From positions 186,001 to 250,000 of the forward strand of contig JABSRT010000003.1 of assembly GCA_013214945.1 (NCBI GenBank): a DNA stretch of 64,000 bases, given 5' to 3'. The notes under the pieces were generated by a model. The model did no database searches and was not told where the DNA came from. It worked only from the letters and a program-made list of their open reading frames with translations. Shown in pieces: positions 35,854 to 44,232 of the stretch (within the stretch, counting starts at the first letter, position 1; every line of letters begins with the position of its first letter). The position numbers were made by a program, and so were the translations under genes. The stretch is from Gammaproteobacteria bacterium. GTDB taxonomy: Bacteria; Pseudomonadota; Gammaproteobacteria; Enterobacterales; Psychrobiaceae.

Positions 35854-36261
35854 ATGGAAAAACTTACCGGTTCTTGTTTATGTGGCACCATAAAATACCA
35901 AGTGACAAATCTTAATCCGAAAATGGGGCATTGCCACTGCTCAATGTGTCGTAAGTTTCATGGTGCTGCTTTTGCCACCTTTGGTGAAGTCGCAATAGAG
36001 GACTTTCGTTGGTTAACCGGTGAATCAGCCCTTAAAGTTTTTATTGCCGCTAATGGCACTGTCCGTAAATTTTGTGGCCAATGCGGTGCTAGCTTAATTT
36101 TCAAATCAAAGAATGACCAAGGAACTACGGTCGAATTTACTTTAGGCACGCTCGACAGTGACATTAGCCAGCATCCTGATAGCCATATTTTTGTGGGTTC
36201 TAAAGCTAATTGGTTTGAAATTAGTGACGATCTGCCACAGTTTAATCAAGGGCGCGATTAA
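35854..36261 (+). CDS. GFA/CENP-V family zinc protein (second copy)
   Basis: 135 residues from the ATG at 35854, six bases past GGAG; a GTG two codons upstream is possible. Zinc motifs SCLCGTIKYQV, HCHCSMCRKFHGAAFATF and CGQCGASL match the family and the protein at 6333-6722, from which it is clearly divergent. It precedes a VOC gene, as the other copy follows one, so the pairing GFA plus VOC recurs in this window. The reaction is unknown. Confidence 0.85.
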   Translation: MEKLTGSCLCGTIKYQVTNLNPKMGHCHCSMCRKFHGAAFATFGEVAIEDFRWLTGESALKVFIAANGTVRKFCGQCGASLIFKSKNDQGTTVEFTLGTLDSDISQHPDSHIFVGSKANWFEISDDLPQFNQGRD

Positions 36262-36359
36262 GCCGAACATTACTCGGGCATTTCATTGCTGCACGGTATA
36301 ATACCTGTTTGGGTCTTGTATGTTAGACCATTTGTATTCGCCAAAAATTGGAATTAGTG

Positions 36360-36752
36360 ATGAAACAATCGATTGTACATGTGGCAATAGTAGTGAAAGA
36401 TTATGATGAAGCAATTGATTTTTATGTTAATAAATTAAAATTCACCTTAGTAGAAGATACCTACCAACCTGAGCAAGACAAACGCTGGGTGGTTGTCGCA
36501 CCACCGGGATCAAATGGCGTAAGTTTGTTGCTGGCTAAAGCGTCAAAACCTCAGCAGCAGGACTTTGTCGGTAATCAAACCGGAGGTCGGGTCTTTTTGT
36601 TTTTAAATACAGATGACTTCTGGCGTGATTATCATCGAATGGTGGCAGAGAATATTGTGTTTGTTAGACCACCGAAAGAACAGGATTATGGCACGGTGGC
36701 CGTTTTTGAAGATCTTTACGGCAATATGTGGGACTTATTACAATTGAATTAG
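36360..36752 (+). CDS. VOC-family protein (glyoxalase/bleomycin-resistance fold)
   Basis: 130 residues from ATG 36360; in-frame GTG 36357 and TTG 36348 are alternatives. Pattern VHVAIVVKDYDEAIDFYVNKLKF, DKRWVVVAPPGSNGVSLLLAKA, GGRVFLFLNTDDFW and YGTVAVFEDLYGNMWDLLQ is typical of small VOC proteins, with His, Glu and Glu likely metal ligands. It is cytoplasmic. The substrate is unknown. Confidence 0.85.
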   Translation: MKQSIVHVAIVVKDYDEAIDFYVNKLKFTLVEDTYQPEQDKRWVVVAPPGSNGVSLLLAKASKPQQQDFVGNQTGGRVFLFLNTDDFWRDYHRMVAENIVFVRPPKEQDYGTVAVFEDLYGNMWDLLQLN

Positions 36753-36769
36753 CACGGCCATTTTTTTTG

Positions 36770-37300
36770 TCAGCTTAAAAACTCGGTTTTTTGTTGGCGA
36801 GAGCTAATGGTATTGTTAAGTTGTGATATGTCAGCAGTTTGCTTTACTGCAATGCCTTCGTGTTTTAGTAACCATAACTTACGCTCGATACCACCGGCAT
36901 AGCCCGTTAATTTACCGCTACTTGAGATAACTCGATGACAGGGCACAATAATACTAATTGGGTTTCTGCCATTAGCGCCACCGACAGCTCGCACCGCATT
37001 TGGATTACCGATCATCTTAGCAATATCAAGGTATGATCTGCTGGTACCAAAGGGTATTTGGGTCAAACAGGCCCAAATGGATTGTTGAAATAAACTCCCT
37101 TGTAAGTCGAGTGGCAATTGGAAATCTTGCCGCTGGTGATTAAAATATTGCTGCAGCTGAGTTTTACAACGAGCAGTGAGGGCGTTGGCATTCATTGCTT
37201 GGTGTTGTGAGCCGCAAAAAATCACTTGAGTGATGCCAAGTTCAGATGCTTGAATTTCAAGAGTCCCTAATGGGCTGTCGAGGTAATCAATAAAGTGCAT
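36770..37300 (-). CDS. ogt: Methylated-DNA--cysteine methyltransferase (Ogt)
   Basis: 176 residues from the ATG at 37300, whose A is shared with the preceding gene's TAA (TAATG), so translation is coupled. The acceptor motif is IIVPCHRVI, preceded by GNPNAVRAVGGANGRNP and followed by GYAGGIERKLWLL, the full Ogt/AGT pattern. The protein takes O6-methylguanine methyl groups onto Cys once. The open frame upstream of 37300 overlaps the alkA-like gene and is not needed. Confidence 0.92.
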   Translation of the reverse strand: MHFIDYLDSPLGTLEIQASELGITQVIFCGSQHQAMNANALTARCKTQLQQYFNHQRQDFQLPLDLQGSLFQQSIWACLTQIPFGTSRSYLDIAKMIGNPNAVRAVGGANGRNPISIIVPCHRVISSSGKLTGYAGGIERKLWLLKHEGIAVKQTADISQLNNTISSRQQKTEFLS

Positions 37301-38715
37301 TATTGGCTCCATAATTGAAACGTTAAATAACTGCGCCACGGGCTAGCTAGCTCTGAGGCAAAAGAGTTGGTGGTTTGATCGTTAGCTTTTTGTAGCGCTT
37401 TTTTTATGCCTAAATCACCAGCCAAGAATATATCAGGATCGCTTAAACCGCGCATTTTGGCATAATCAACCGTCCAAGGCCCAATGCCTTTTAGGTCTAA
37501 CCACGGTTGTGGATTGTCAGGCTGTTGATGCGTGAGATAATGTTGGGCTAAGTTGCGCAAGGCTTGTTTGCGCGATTGCGGCATTTTAAAGAATTCTAGT
37601 TCACTATTAGCAATTGCCTCGGGAGTCGGAAATAATCGCTTACTCTCTGATGAATGACCATTGCCAAGCTTAATTTCTTGACCTAATTGGCTGACTAATT
37701 GAATCACTAAATTTCGCGCAGCGGTTACTGATATGTGTTGGCCTAAAATGGCGCGGATCCCTGCTTCAAACATGGTCCAAATTCCGGGTAGTCGTAAGCC
37801 TGTTGTTAGTGGAAAGTAGGGGCCGATACTTCTATTTAAGTCTTGTTCAACGGCTTGGGCGTCTAAGTTCAAATCTAAAACTCGGCGAATGTTCGTCACA
37901 ATGGCTTTAAGGTTATTGATATTATTTAAGTCAAGAGTGACGTCGAATCGGTGCTTATCAGCAACGTGGCATGCATGAAAAGATCCGACTGTACCCGCCC
38001 AATTAAATGTTCGTCCGTAGCCGTGATCATCACAACACTCTAGTTGCTCAATTGCACGGGCACTTAAAAACTTATGCATTGCGTCCCAGTTATAGGGTGG
38101 CCGATAATATAGTTTGAGCATCAGGGTATTTGTGGGCGTAGCAGGGTTGCTTTTTCTCACTTGTGACGGGGTTAAGTGCAGCTGTGAGACAAAGTAATCG
38201 TTGAACCGGCGAATGCTAGCGAAACCACTGGCCAATGCAATCTCACTAATGGGTAAGTTCGTTTGGTGTAATAACTGTTTGGCAAACAAACATTGCTGAT
38301 AAAGGGCGTAAGCTTTGGGTGAAATGCCGAGGTGGCTGTTAAATAGTTGACGTAAGTAGCGATCGCTAATGCCTAAGCGCGTGGCCAAATCTGGCAATGA
38401 GCCTTGTTGTAACGCGCCGTTGTCGATCAAACTCAACGCTCTGCTGAGGGTAGTTTCTACCCCGAGCCAGGCCCAAGAACCCGGCGCGCTTTCTGGCCTG
38501 CAACGTAAACATGGCCGATAACCGGCATTAGCGGCGGCACTGGCCGTGAAAAAATATTGAACATTTTTTTCATGCGGTGGCGTGGCCGGACAAATACAAC
38601 GGCAGTAAATTTTGGTGGTTGTTACCGCGGTAAAAAAGCGACCGTCAAAACGAGGATCGCGTGCCAATCTTGCTTTATGGCAGATACTGTCGGTTAGGCT
38701 GGTTTTAGTTAACAT
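37300..38715 (-). CDS. Ada-type regulator domain fused to AlkA DNA glycosylase
   Basis: 471 residues in three parts. Residues 15-80 are an Ada zinc/methyl-acceptor domain (FFTAVTTTKIYCRCICPATP, with GYRPCLRCRPE supplying the last two cysteines). Residues about 85-190 hold AraC-type helices (LATRLGISDRYLRQLFNSHLGISPKAY, ALASGFASIRRFNDYF). From about 200 it is an AlkA-type HhH-GPD glycosylase (ILGQHISVTAARNLV, and KGIGPWTVDYAKMRGL, which carries the catalytic Asp region and the hairpin). It removes N3-alkyl purines and may sense methyl phosphotriesters to activate its own operon, with coupled ogt downstream. Confidence 0.9.
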   Translation of the reverse strand: MLTKTSLTDSICHKARLARDPRFDGRFFTAVTTTKIYCRCICPATPPHEKNVQYFFTASAAANAGYRPCLRCRPESAPGSWAWLGVETTLSRALSLIDNGALQQGSLPDLATRLGISDRYLRQLFNSHLGISPKAYALYQQCLFAKQLLHQTNLPISEIALASGFASIRRFNDYFVSQLHLTPSQVRKSNPATPTNTLMLKLYYRPPYNWDAMHKFLSARAIEQLECCDDHGYGRTFNWAGTVGSFHACHVADKHRFDVTLDLNNINNLKAIVTNIRRVLDLNLDAQAVEQDLNRSIGPYFPLTTGLRLPGIWTMFEAGIRAILGQHISVTAARNLVIQLVSQLGQEIKLGNGHSSESKRLFPTPEAIANSELEFFKMPQSRKQALRNLAQHYLTHQQPDNPQPWLDLKGIGPWTVDYAKMRGLSDPDIFLAGDLGIKKALQKANDQTTNSFASELASPWRSYLTFQLWSQ

Positions 38716-38949
38716 CAGGGCTCGTTATTATGGCGATTGCTCTAACCATAATATAACGCTTAAGCTGAAATATTCTAGCCAGATCCGGAACTCAAGAGTA
38801 TTTATATCCATGTTTAGAGTAAATACGACGACAGGTTAGGGCTATTTTTAGCCACTTAAGCGCGTTCAATGCATATTCAAATGAGTGATATTTATGGTAA
38901 AGTTCCTTTTATAAATTAGCATTTTATTCACTTAGCCAATGGATTTTTC

Positions 38950-39600
38950 ATGAAAGTCGTTTCAATAAATATTGCTCAGCCGACCCTAGTCGAGTATCTG
39001 GGAAAGCAGGTATCGACCGGGATTTTTAAACAGGCAGTTAAGCACCGGGTATATGTTGATAAGGTCAATATGGCTGGAGATGGCCAAGCTGATCTTATTC
39101 ACCATGGTGGCACGCATAAAGCGGTTTATGGTTTTTCATCAGACCATTACAGCTATTGGCGAGAAACTTTGGACCGGCCGGAATTAAGCTATGGTGTTTT
39201 TGGTGAAAATTTAACGATAAGTTCATTGTCTGAAGCGCAACTTTGCATTGGTGACCAGTTAGTTATCGGCGATACGGTATTAGAAGTCAGTCAGCCTCGG
39301 GTTCCTTGTTTTAAATTAGGCATTGCGTTAGACAATAAGAAAATTCCCAATTTGTTTACTAAAAGCTATGCAACTGGCATATATTTTCGCGTGATAAAAC
39401 AAGGCTATATCTCGCCAGAAGATCTTGTGATAGTAAACAAAACAGTCAGTAAAACGGTTTCGGTCCAGGCGCTGTTTCGGGCTTACTACGATCGTAGTTA
39501 TGCCGATGCAATAGCGGTATTAACAATAGCCGCTGACATTAAAGCGTTAGCACCAGAGTGGCACGAAAAAGTACTTAAAAAATTGGCGAAAAAACAATGA
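38950..39600 (+). CDS. MOSC domain protein (YiiM-like)
   Basis: 216 residues, with the MOSC pattern: STGIFKQAVKHRVYVDKVNMAGDGQADLIHHGG, AVYGFSSDHYSYWRE, YGVFGENLTISSL and EVSQPRVPCFKLG, including the conserved cysteine. YiiM acts in detoxification of N-hydroxylated compounds with a molybdenum cofactor; I infer a like role. It overlaps the next gene by four bases (ATGA). Confidence 0.87.
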   Translation: MKVVSINIAQPTLVEYLGKQVSTGIFKQAVKHRVYVDKVNMAGDGQADLIHHGGTHKAVYGFSSDHYSYWRETLDRPELSYGVFGENLTISSLSEAQLCIGDQLVIGDTVLEVSQPRVPCFKLGIALDNKKIPNLFTKSYATGIYFRVIKQGYISPEDLVIVNKTVSKTVSVQALFRAYYDRSYADAIAVLTIAADIKALAPEWHEKVLKKLAKKQ

Positions 39601-40064
39601 CACCAGCAATTTTAGTCGCAAAAAAACAAAAAATAAGTTACATCGTTCATGAATATTCGCACGATAGTGCAAGTCAGTCATATGGTTTGGAAGCGGCTCA
39701 AAAACTCAATATCGCACACCAGCAGATTTTTAAAACCTTAGTGGTTAGTCTTGATGAAAAACAGCTGGCGGTTGCGATAGTGCCTGTTGTGATGAAACTG
39801 AATATGAAAAGTTTAGCCAAAGCGGCAGGGGCAAAAAAAGCAGTAATGGCAGCGCCTGCCGACGTTGAACGCGCCACGGGTTATGTGCTCGGTGGTGTTA
39901 GCCCGCTAGGACAGAAAAAGCGCTTGAAAACATTTATCGATAGTTCTGCGCAAGACTATGCCACTATTTATGTCAGCGCCGGGCGCCGAGGTCTTGATAT
40001 CGAATTAAACCCAACCGATTTAAACGCATTGGTGCAGGGGACTTTCTGCCAATTAGCATTATAG
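39597..40064 (+). CDS. ybaK: Cys-tRNA(Pro)/Cys-tRNA(Cys) deacylase (YbaK-like)
   Basis: 155 residues, the YbaK/EbsC size. Pattern YIVHEYSHDSASQSYGLEAAQKLN, IFKTLVVSLDEKQLAVAIVPV, KAAGAKKAVMAAPADVERATGYVLGGVSPLGQK is typical. The enzyme clears Cys mischarged on tRNA-Pro. The ATG overlaps the MOSC stop codon, implying coupled translation with an unrelated neighbour. Confidence 0.92.
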   Translation: MTPAILVAKKQKISYIVHEYSHDSASQSYGLEAAQKLNIAHQQIFKTLVVSLDEKQLAVAIVPVVMKLNMKSLAKAAGAKKAVMAAPADVERATGYVLGGVSPLGQKKRLKTFIDSSAQDYATIYVSAGRRGLDIELNPTDLNALVQGTFCQLAL

Positions 40065-40091
40065 TTTTAATGAATTCTAGGAGCTAAACTT

Positions 40092-40448
40092 ATGACAGCA
40101 GCCAACTATCCAATTAATAACCATCTTAATTATCATGCCCATCTTTATTTTGACCAAGCGAGTTTGACCCAAGCGATAGACTTGAGTGAGCGTGCTGGCG
40201 CGCTGTTTAACCTAAAGATTGGCCGGGTACATCAAAAGTTGGTTGGGCCACATTTAATGTGGAGTTGTCAAATTAGCTTTACCAATAATGACTTTGATAG
40301 TTTTATAAAATGGCTAGATCAGCATCGCAATGGCTTAAGTATTTTTGTTCATGGAGTCACTGGTGATGATTTTATAGATCACACCAAATATGCTTATTGG
40401 CTGGGTGCGTGTGTGGAATTGAATTTGTCTATTTTTGAGAAGAAATAG
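40092..40448 (+). CDS. DOPA 4,5-dioxygenase family protein
   Basis: 118 residues with the family pattern: NYHAHLYFDQASLTQAIDL, FNLKIGRVHQKLVGPHLMW, LSIFVHGVTGDDFIDHTKYAYWLG. The histidine-rich motifs are those of the small DODA-like enzymes of fungi and bacteria that cleave catechol rings of DOPA. Whether DOPA is the substrate here is unknown. A ribosome site AGGAGC precedes the ATG. Confidence 0.85.
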   Translation: MTAANYPINNHLNYHAHLYFDQASLTQAIDLSERAGALFNLKIGRVHQKLVGPHLMWSCQISFTNNDFDSFIKWLDQHRNGLSIFVHGVTGDDFIDHTKYAYWLGACVELNLSIFEKK

Positions 40449-40475
40449 ATTTTAGTGAGCAATTGGAATTAAACA

Positions 40476-40509
40476 AACTGGCTTGGTCATTGATAGCACC
40501 AAGCCAGTT
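40476..40509. terminator. Bidirectional terminator between DODA-like and aspC genes
   Basis: AACTGGCTTGG and CCAAGCCAGTT make a perfect 11-bp stem with a 12-base loop. The genes converge on it. On the minus strand the stem is followed by TTGTTT. Confidence 0.78.
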
Positions 40510-40518
40510 ATTAAGTCG

Positions 40519-41709
40519 TTATAAAACGGCAGCTATTGCTTTACATAACGCGTCCATGTTGTGGGTTGTCATGCCAGCAACACTGATACGGCCAGAACCA
40601 ACAATATAAACAGCATGGGTTGTTTTTAGGGTCTCAACTTGTGCTTTGTTTAAGCCAGAGAATGAAAACATGCCATTTTGAGCGCTAATAAAAGAGAAAT
40701 CGCCAGTAGCTCCATAAGTTTTTAACGTTTCAACAAACAGCAGGCGCATCTGGTGAATACGTTGACGCATTTGCGTAACTTCATCGTGCCACTCTTGCGT
40801 TAATTGTGAATCATTTAAAATGGTAGTAACGACAGCCGCACCATGTGATGGTGGGTTAGAGTAGTTAGCACGAATAATTGACTTTATTTGGCTAAAGGCA
40901 GACGTCGCTGTCGCATTGTCTTGCGCAACTAAAGTTAGTGCACCAACGCGCTCATTATAAAGACCGAAGTTTTTAGAGAACGAGCTAGCAACCAGTAATT
41001 CTGTGTTTTGTGCTGCATATACGCGTAAACCATGAGCATCTTCTTCGATACCAGCGCCAAAACCCTGATATGCAAAATCAAATAACGCTAAAAACTGTTG
41101 CTTGCTGCCAAGATCTGCAATTTGTTGCCACTGCTCCGGTGTTGGATCGATACCGGTAGGGTTGTGACAACAACCATGTAGCAATACGGCATCTTCACTG
41201 GTCGCTTGTGATAATGACTTTAACATGCCATCGAAGTCTATAGACTTGGTTTGTGCATTGTAGTAATCGTATTCCACGACTTCTAAGCCAGCTGTTTTAA
41301 AAACATTGCCATGGTTAGCCCACGTTGGGTTACTAACCCAAATGCGCTTAATGCCAAGTTGTCCGACAAGGAAATCAGCAGCAATGCGTAAAGCGCCGGT
41401 GCCACCAGGTGCTTGCGCAGTAATTGCTCGTTGCTCGGAGATAATTGAGTTGTCAGCGCCAAATAATAGTGCTTGAACACATTTAGCGTAAGCCGCGTTG
41501 CCTTCAATGCTTAAATAAGACTTGGTTTTCTCATTTTCGAGTAAAATAGCTTCCGCTTTTTTTACACAGTTTAATACCGGAGTTTGGCCAGCGTCTGTTT
41601 TGTAAATGCCGACACCAAGATTGATTTTATGTGCGCGAGCATCATTCTTAAAGGTTTCGGTTAAACCAAGAATTGGATCTGCTGGTGCCATTTTTACCGC
41701 TTCAAACAT
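40519..41709 (-). CDS. aspC: Aromatic/aspartate aminotransferase
   Basis: 396 residues of the class I aspartate/tyrosine aminotransferase family: [20 protein letters not shown], the long glycine-rich [36 protein letters not shown] and the PLP lysine in [17 protein letters not shown]. The N-terminal start and length fit AspC. It makes or consumes aspartate with glutamate/2-oxoglutarate. AspC and TyrB are hard to separate by reading, so the symbol is a family-level call. The transcript ends at the shared hairpin. Confidence 0.9.
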   Translation of the reverse strand: MFEAVKMAPADPILGLTETFKNDARAHKINLGVGIYKTDAGQTPVLNCVKKAEAILLENEKTKSYLSIEGNAAYAKCVQALLFGADNSIISEQRAITAQAPGGTGALRIAADFLVGQLGIKRIWVSNPTWANHGNVFKTAGLEVVEYDYYNAQTKSIDFDGMLKSLSQATSEDAVLLHGCCHNPTGIDPTPEQWQQIADLGSKQQFLALFDFAYQGFGAGIEEDAHGLRVYAAQNTELLVASSFSKNFGLYNERVGALTLVAQDNATATSAFSQIKSIIRANYSNPPSHGAAVVTTILNDSQLTQEWHDEVTQMRQRIHQMRLLFVETLKTYGATGDFSFISAQNGMFSFSGLNKAQVETLKTTHAVYIVGSGRISVAGMTTHNMDALCKAIAAVL

Positions 41710-41824
41710 GAAAATTTCCCAAATGATAGGTTGAATAACAAAAAGATGTATACAGTGTGCTATTTATACCATGAGTTACTGATAAACGGTATCAATAGCT
41801 GGCGCTGAAACGCGTTTTATTGCG

Positions 41825-42616
41825 CTATTTATCAGGTAAGAAAGCTTGGGTCATGCCCAATAGATAATACTTGAACAAGCCTAACCATTCATGCATACCA
41901 TACTCAATTAAATAGAGCTTTTTAACTAAACTTGGTTGAGTAAACCATTGCGGTGATTTACCTACTTTATATTCGACCGGAAAAGGCGTGATGGTGATAG
42001 CTTGTTGTTTAAATACACCAACAGCACGTGGCATATGAGCCGCGGAGGTAATTAGCAAGCTATGACTGAGTTGTTGCTTTAATAAAATGGTCTTGGCTTG
42101 GCGGGCATTATCATAGGTATCTTTAGAGTCGTCGTTGATAAAGACCATTGCCGGGGGGGAATCAGCTAGCGATAACAACATCTCAAGCGTGTGAGATTCA
42201 CGATAACTCTTGTTATTTTGACGCAACTGTCCACCGACAAAAATTAATGGCACTTTTAGTTTTTTTGCTAAATCTACTGCGGCAATGATGCGGCCATTGT
42301 GTTGGCCAAATCCGCTGTAAGGGAATAGATGACTTTGTTTTCTTTGCTGGCCGCCGCCTAATACGATAATAGAATCGACGCCTCGTAACGAGGTTGGCGG
42401 CGAAATATGCTGTTCCAACGTGCCTAAAATGAGATGCTCAACCGGGCTAAATGTAAAAATTAGCAGCAGCAGAGTCACACTAACACTAAGCTTGTGGCTT
42501 AATTGGGGCTTAGGCTTTAAAATAACCAGCGAAAACAGCAGTATTAAGAGCAAAAAGTGGCTCGGTGCTAAGATAAACCACAGTGCTTTGCCAAATAGAT
42601 AGATAAATTGATCCAT
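41825..42616 (-). CDS. elyC: ElyC/YdcF-family envelope protein (DUF218)
   Basis: 263 residues with two N-terminal membrane spans (about 8-28 and 36-56) and a soluble DUF218 domain (IIVLGGGQQRKQSHLFPYSG, LAKKLKVPLIFVGGQLRQN, SKDTYDNARQAKTILLKQ, LLITSAAHMPRAVGVF) that sits in the periplasm. E. coli ElyC (259 residues) matches the layout and is needed for envelope integrity in the cold and peptidoglycan lipid carrier use. Identity is by pattern. Confidence 0.83.
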   Translation of the reverse strand: MDQFIYLFGKALWFILAPSHFLLLILLFSLVILKPKPQLSHKLSVSVTLLLLIFTFSPVEHLILGTLEQHISPPTSLRGVDSIIVLGGGQQRKQSHLFPYSGFGQHNGRIIAAVDLAKKLKVPLIFVGGQLRQNNKSYRESHTLEMLLSLADSPPAMVFINDDSKDTYDNARQAKTILLKQQLSHSLLITSAAHMPRAVGVFKQQAITITPFPVEYKVGKSPQWFTQPSLVKKLYLIEYGMHEWLGLFKYYLLGMTQAFLPDK

Positions 42617-42923
42617 GTTTACCTTTATTTATTTTCAGGGTATGTTTTAAGCTGTAACAGTATGTTTCAGTGTAATTGTTTTAACGATAAGTACAATGAT
42701 GAGCAGACAATACTAAATTACCATCTAAACTAAATGGATCTTAGTGAATAACTCTAGTGTTGATCGTTATATTTAGTGAATTACGATACTTAAAACTGCT
42801 TTGTGCTTAAAATGTCAGCGTTGAAATGTTAGTTCTGAGTCGTTAAGCTTCAATTCAGGGCGAAGTTGCTTTAATGCATCACTATAAATACTAACTACAG
42901 CTAGTTTTAACAACATATAGAAA

Positions 42924-42955
42924 GAGATAGCTAAAAAAATCAATATAGTTATCTC
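42924..42955 (+). other. 5' leader stem-loop of the OmpA-like gene
   Basis: GAGATAGCTA pairs with TAGTTATCTC (10 bp, one G-T) across a 12-base A-rich loop, about 30 bases before the start codon in a long, otherwise gene-free 370-base region (42617-42986). Leader stems are known to stabilise ompA mRNA, and this may do the same. Confidence 0.5.
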
Positions 42956-42986
42956 AGAGTTTATTTTTATTTACAAGGACAATGTT

Positions 42987-44027
42987 ATGAAGACATTAAA
43001 AACTACACGCACTATTTTAACCCCAATTGCCGTAGGCATCCTGTTAGCATCAACGTCAGTAATGGCTCAACAAACCGACGTTGAAAAAGGCTGGTACATT
43101 CAAGCCGATGCTGGTCAAGCTAAAAGCTACGGTCGAGAGGGCATCTTCGACACCAATGAGTTGTCGTACAAACGTCGTGCTTGGAAAGCTAGCACCGGTT
43201 ATCGTTTTAGTAATCAAATCGCGTTAGCGCTTAATTACACCGATTTAGGTGTGGTTGAAGACTATGACAGTCGTTCAGCTCTTGAATCGATTGGCGGCAG
43301 AGCTTATGGTGCCTCAGCAATCTATAATATCCCACTGTCTAACAGTGTAAATGCTCATGCAAAATTTGGTCTGGCACATTTTAGTGGCCGTAAAAACCGC
43401 TTGATTGATGGTACTGGTGAGTATACTGGGCAGCATGCTACTGACGATAACTCTGACAATGGCGCGTTTTACGGCGTTGGCATGTCATTTGATGTTTCAA
43501 CAAATACCTCATTAATGCTTGAATGGGAACGTTATGACTTTGACACTGTAACTGATGTTGTTTCAGCGGGTTTACGTTATACCTTTGGTGCTATTCCTGC
43601 TCCAGTTGCTGTTGTTGCACCGGTAATTATTGCAGCTGCTCCAGCACCTAAGCCGGCTCCTGTGCCAGCACCTGTACCTGTTGTTGTATTAAAGCCATTA
43701 CAAGTTAATGTTTATTTTGATAATGACAGCAGCGCATTAACGACTGAGGCGTTAGACATTTTAGCCAACGCCCAACGTGAGTTGGACAGCGATCGGGTTG
43801 AATCAATTAATGTTAGTGGTTTTGCGTCAGCCGTTGGTAATGTCGATTATAACCAAGCTTTATCTGAGCGCCGCGCTGCAGTAGTAGTACAGCACATTAA
43901 AGCGAACTGGAACCTTAATAACAGTGATGTTAAAGTAGTTTCTCACGGTGAAGAAAGTTTGATTAACGATGATGTGGCGAACAACTCTCGCGATCGTCGC
44001 GTGATGGTAAAAATTAGCTTTAACTAA
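42987..44027 (+). CDS. OmpA-family outer membrane protein
   Basis: 346 residues. A signal peptide (about 28 residues, ending SVMAQQT) precedes a roughly 170-residue eight-stranded beta barrel (WYIQADAGQAKSYG, YGVGMSF, aromatic strand ends, SAGLRYTFG). A Pro/Ala/Val hinge of about 35 residues (PAPKPAPVPAPVPVV) follows. From about 235 an OmpA C-terminal domain (VYFDNDSSALTTEALDIL, ERRAAVVVQHI, SRDRRVMVKI) binds peptidoglycan. It anchors the outer membrane to the wall. AAGGA precedes the ATG. A terminator follows. Confidence 0.9.
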   Translation: MKTLKTTRTILTPIAVGILLASTSVMAQQTDVEKGWYIQADAGQAKSYGREGIFDTNELSYKRRAWKASTGYRFSNQIALALNYTDLGVVEDYDSRSALESIGGRAYGASAIYNIPLSNSVNAHAKFGLAHFSGRKNRLIDGTGEYTGQHATDDNSDNGAFYGVGMSFDVSTNTSLMLEWERYDFDTVTDVVSAGLRYTFGAIPAPVAVVAPVIIAAAPAPKPAPVPAPVPVVVLKPLQVNVYFDNDSSALTTEALDILANAQRELDSDRVESINVSGFASAVGNVDYNQALSERRAAVVVQHIKANWNLNNSDVKVVSHGEESLINDDVANNSRDRRVMVKISFN

Positions 44028-44052
44028 GTTTAGCTAACGACTATCGTTTAAG

Positions 44053-44081
44053 AAAAGCCCATCCTTATGATGGGTTTTTTT
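44053..44081 (+). terminator. Rho-independent terminator of the OmpA-like gene
   Basis: GCCCATC-CTTAT-GATGGG with a following T-run, just after the stop codon. Confidence 0.9.
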
Positions 44082-44232
44082 ATGGCCGCTATTTAGTGGC
44101 TATTATGCTCTTCACGCAACCGAAAAATTTATTGATTTATCGAGCATCTAGGTCATTGGAGTATTGTCAATTGTACGTAAATAAGAGATCATGACTCATA
44201 ATTTATGTTCAGTGTTTTATTTTGAGGGTCTA

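Noticed and set aside
44191-44232. Longer glnS start
   Set aside because: The 14 extra residues are not of the synthetase type, and the ATG at 44233 has GAGGG.
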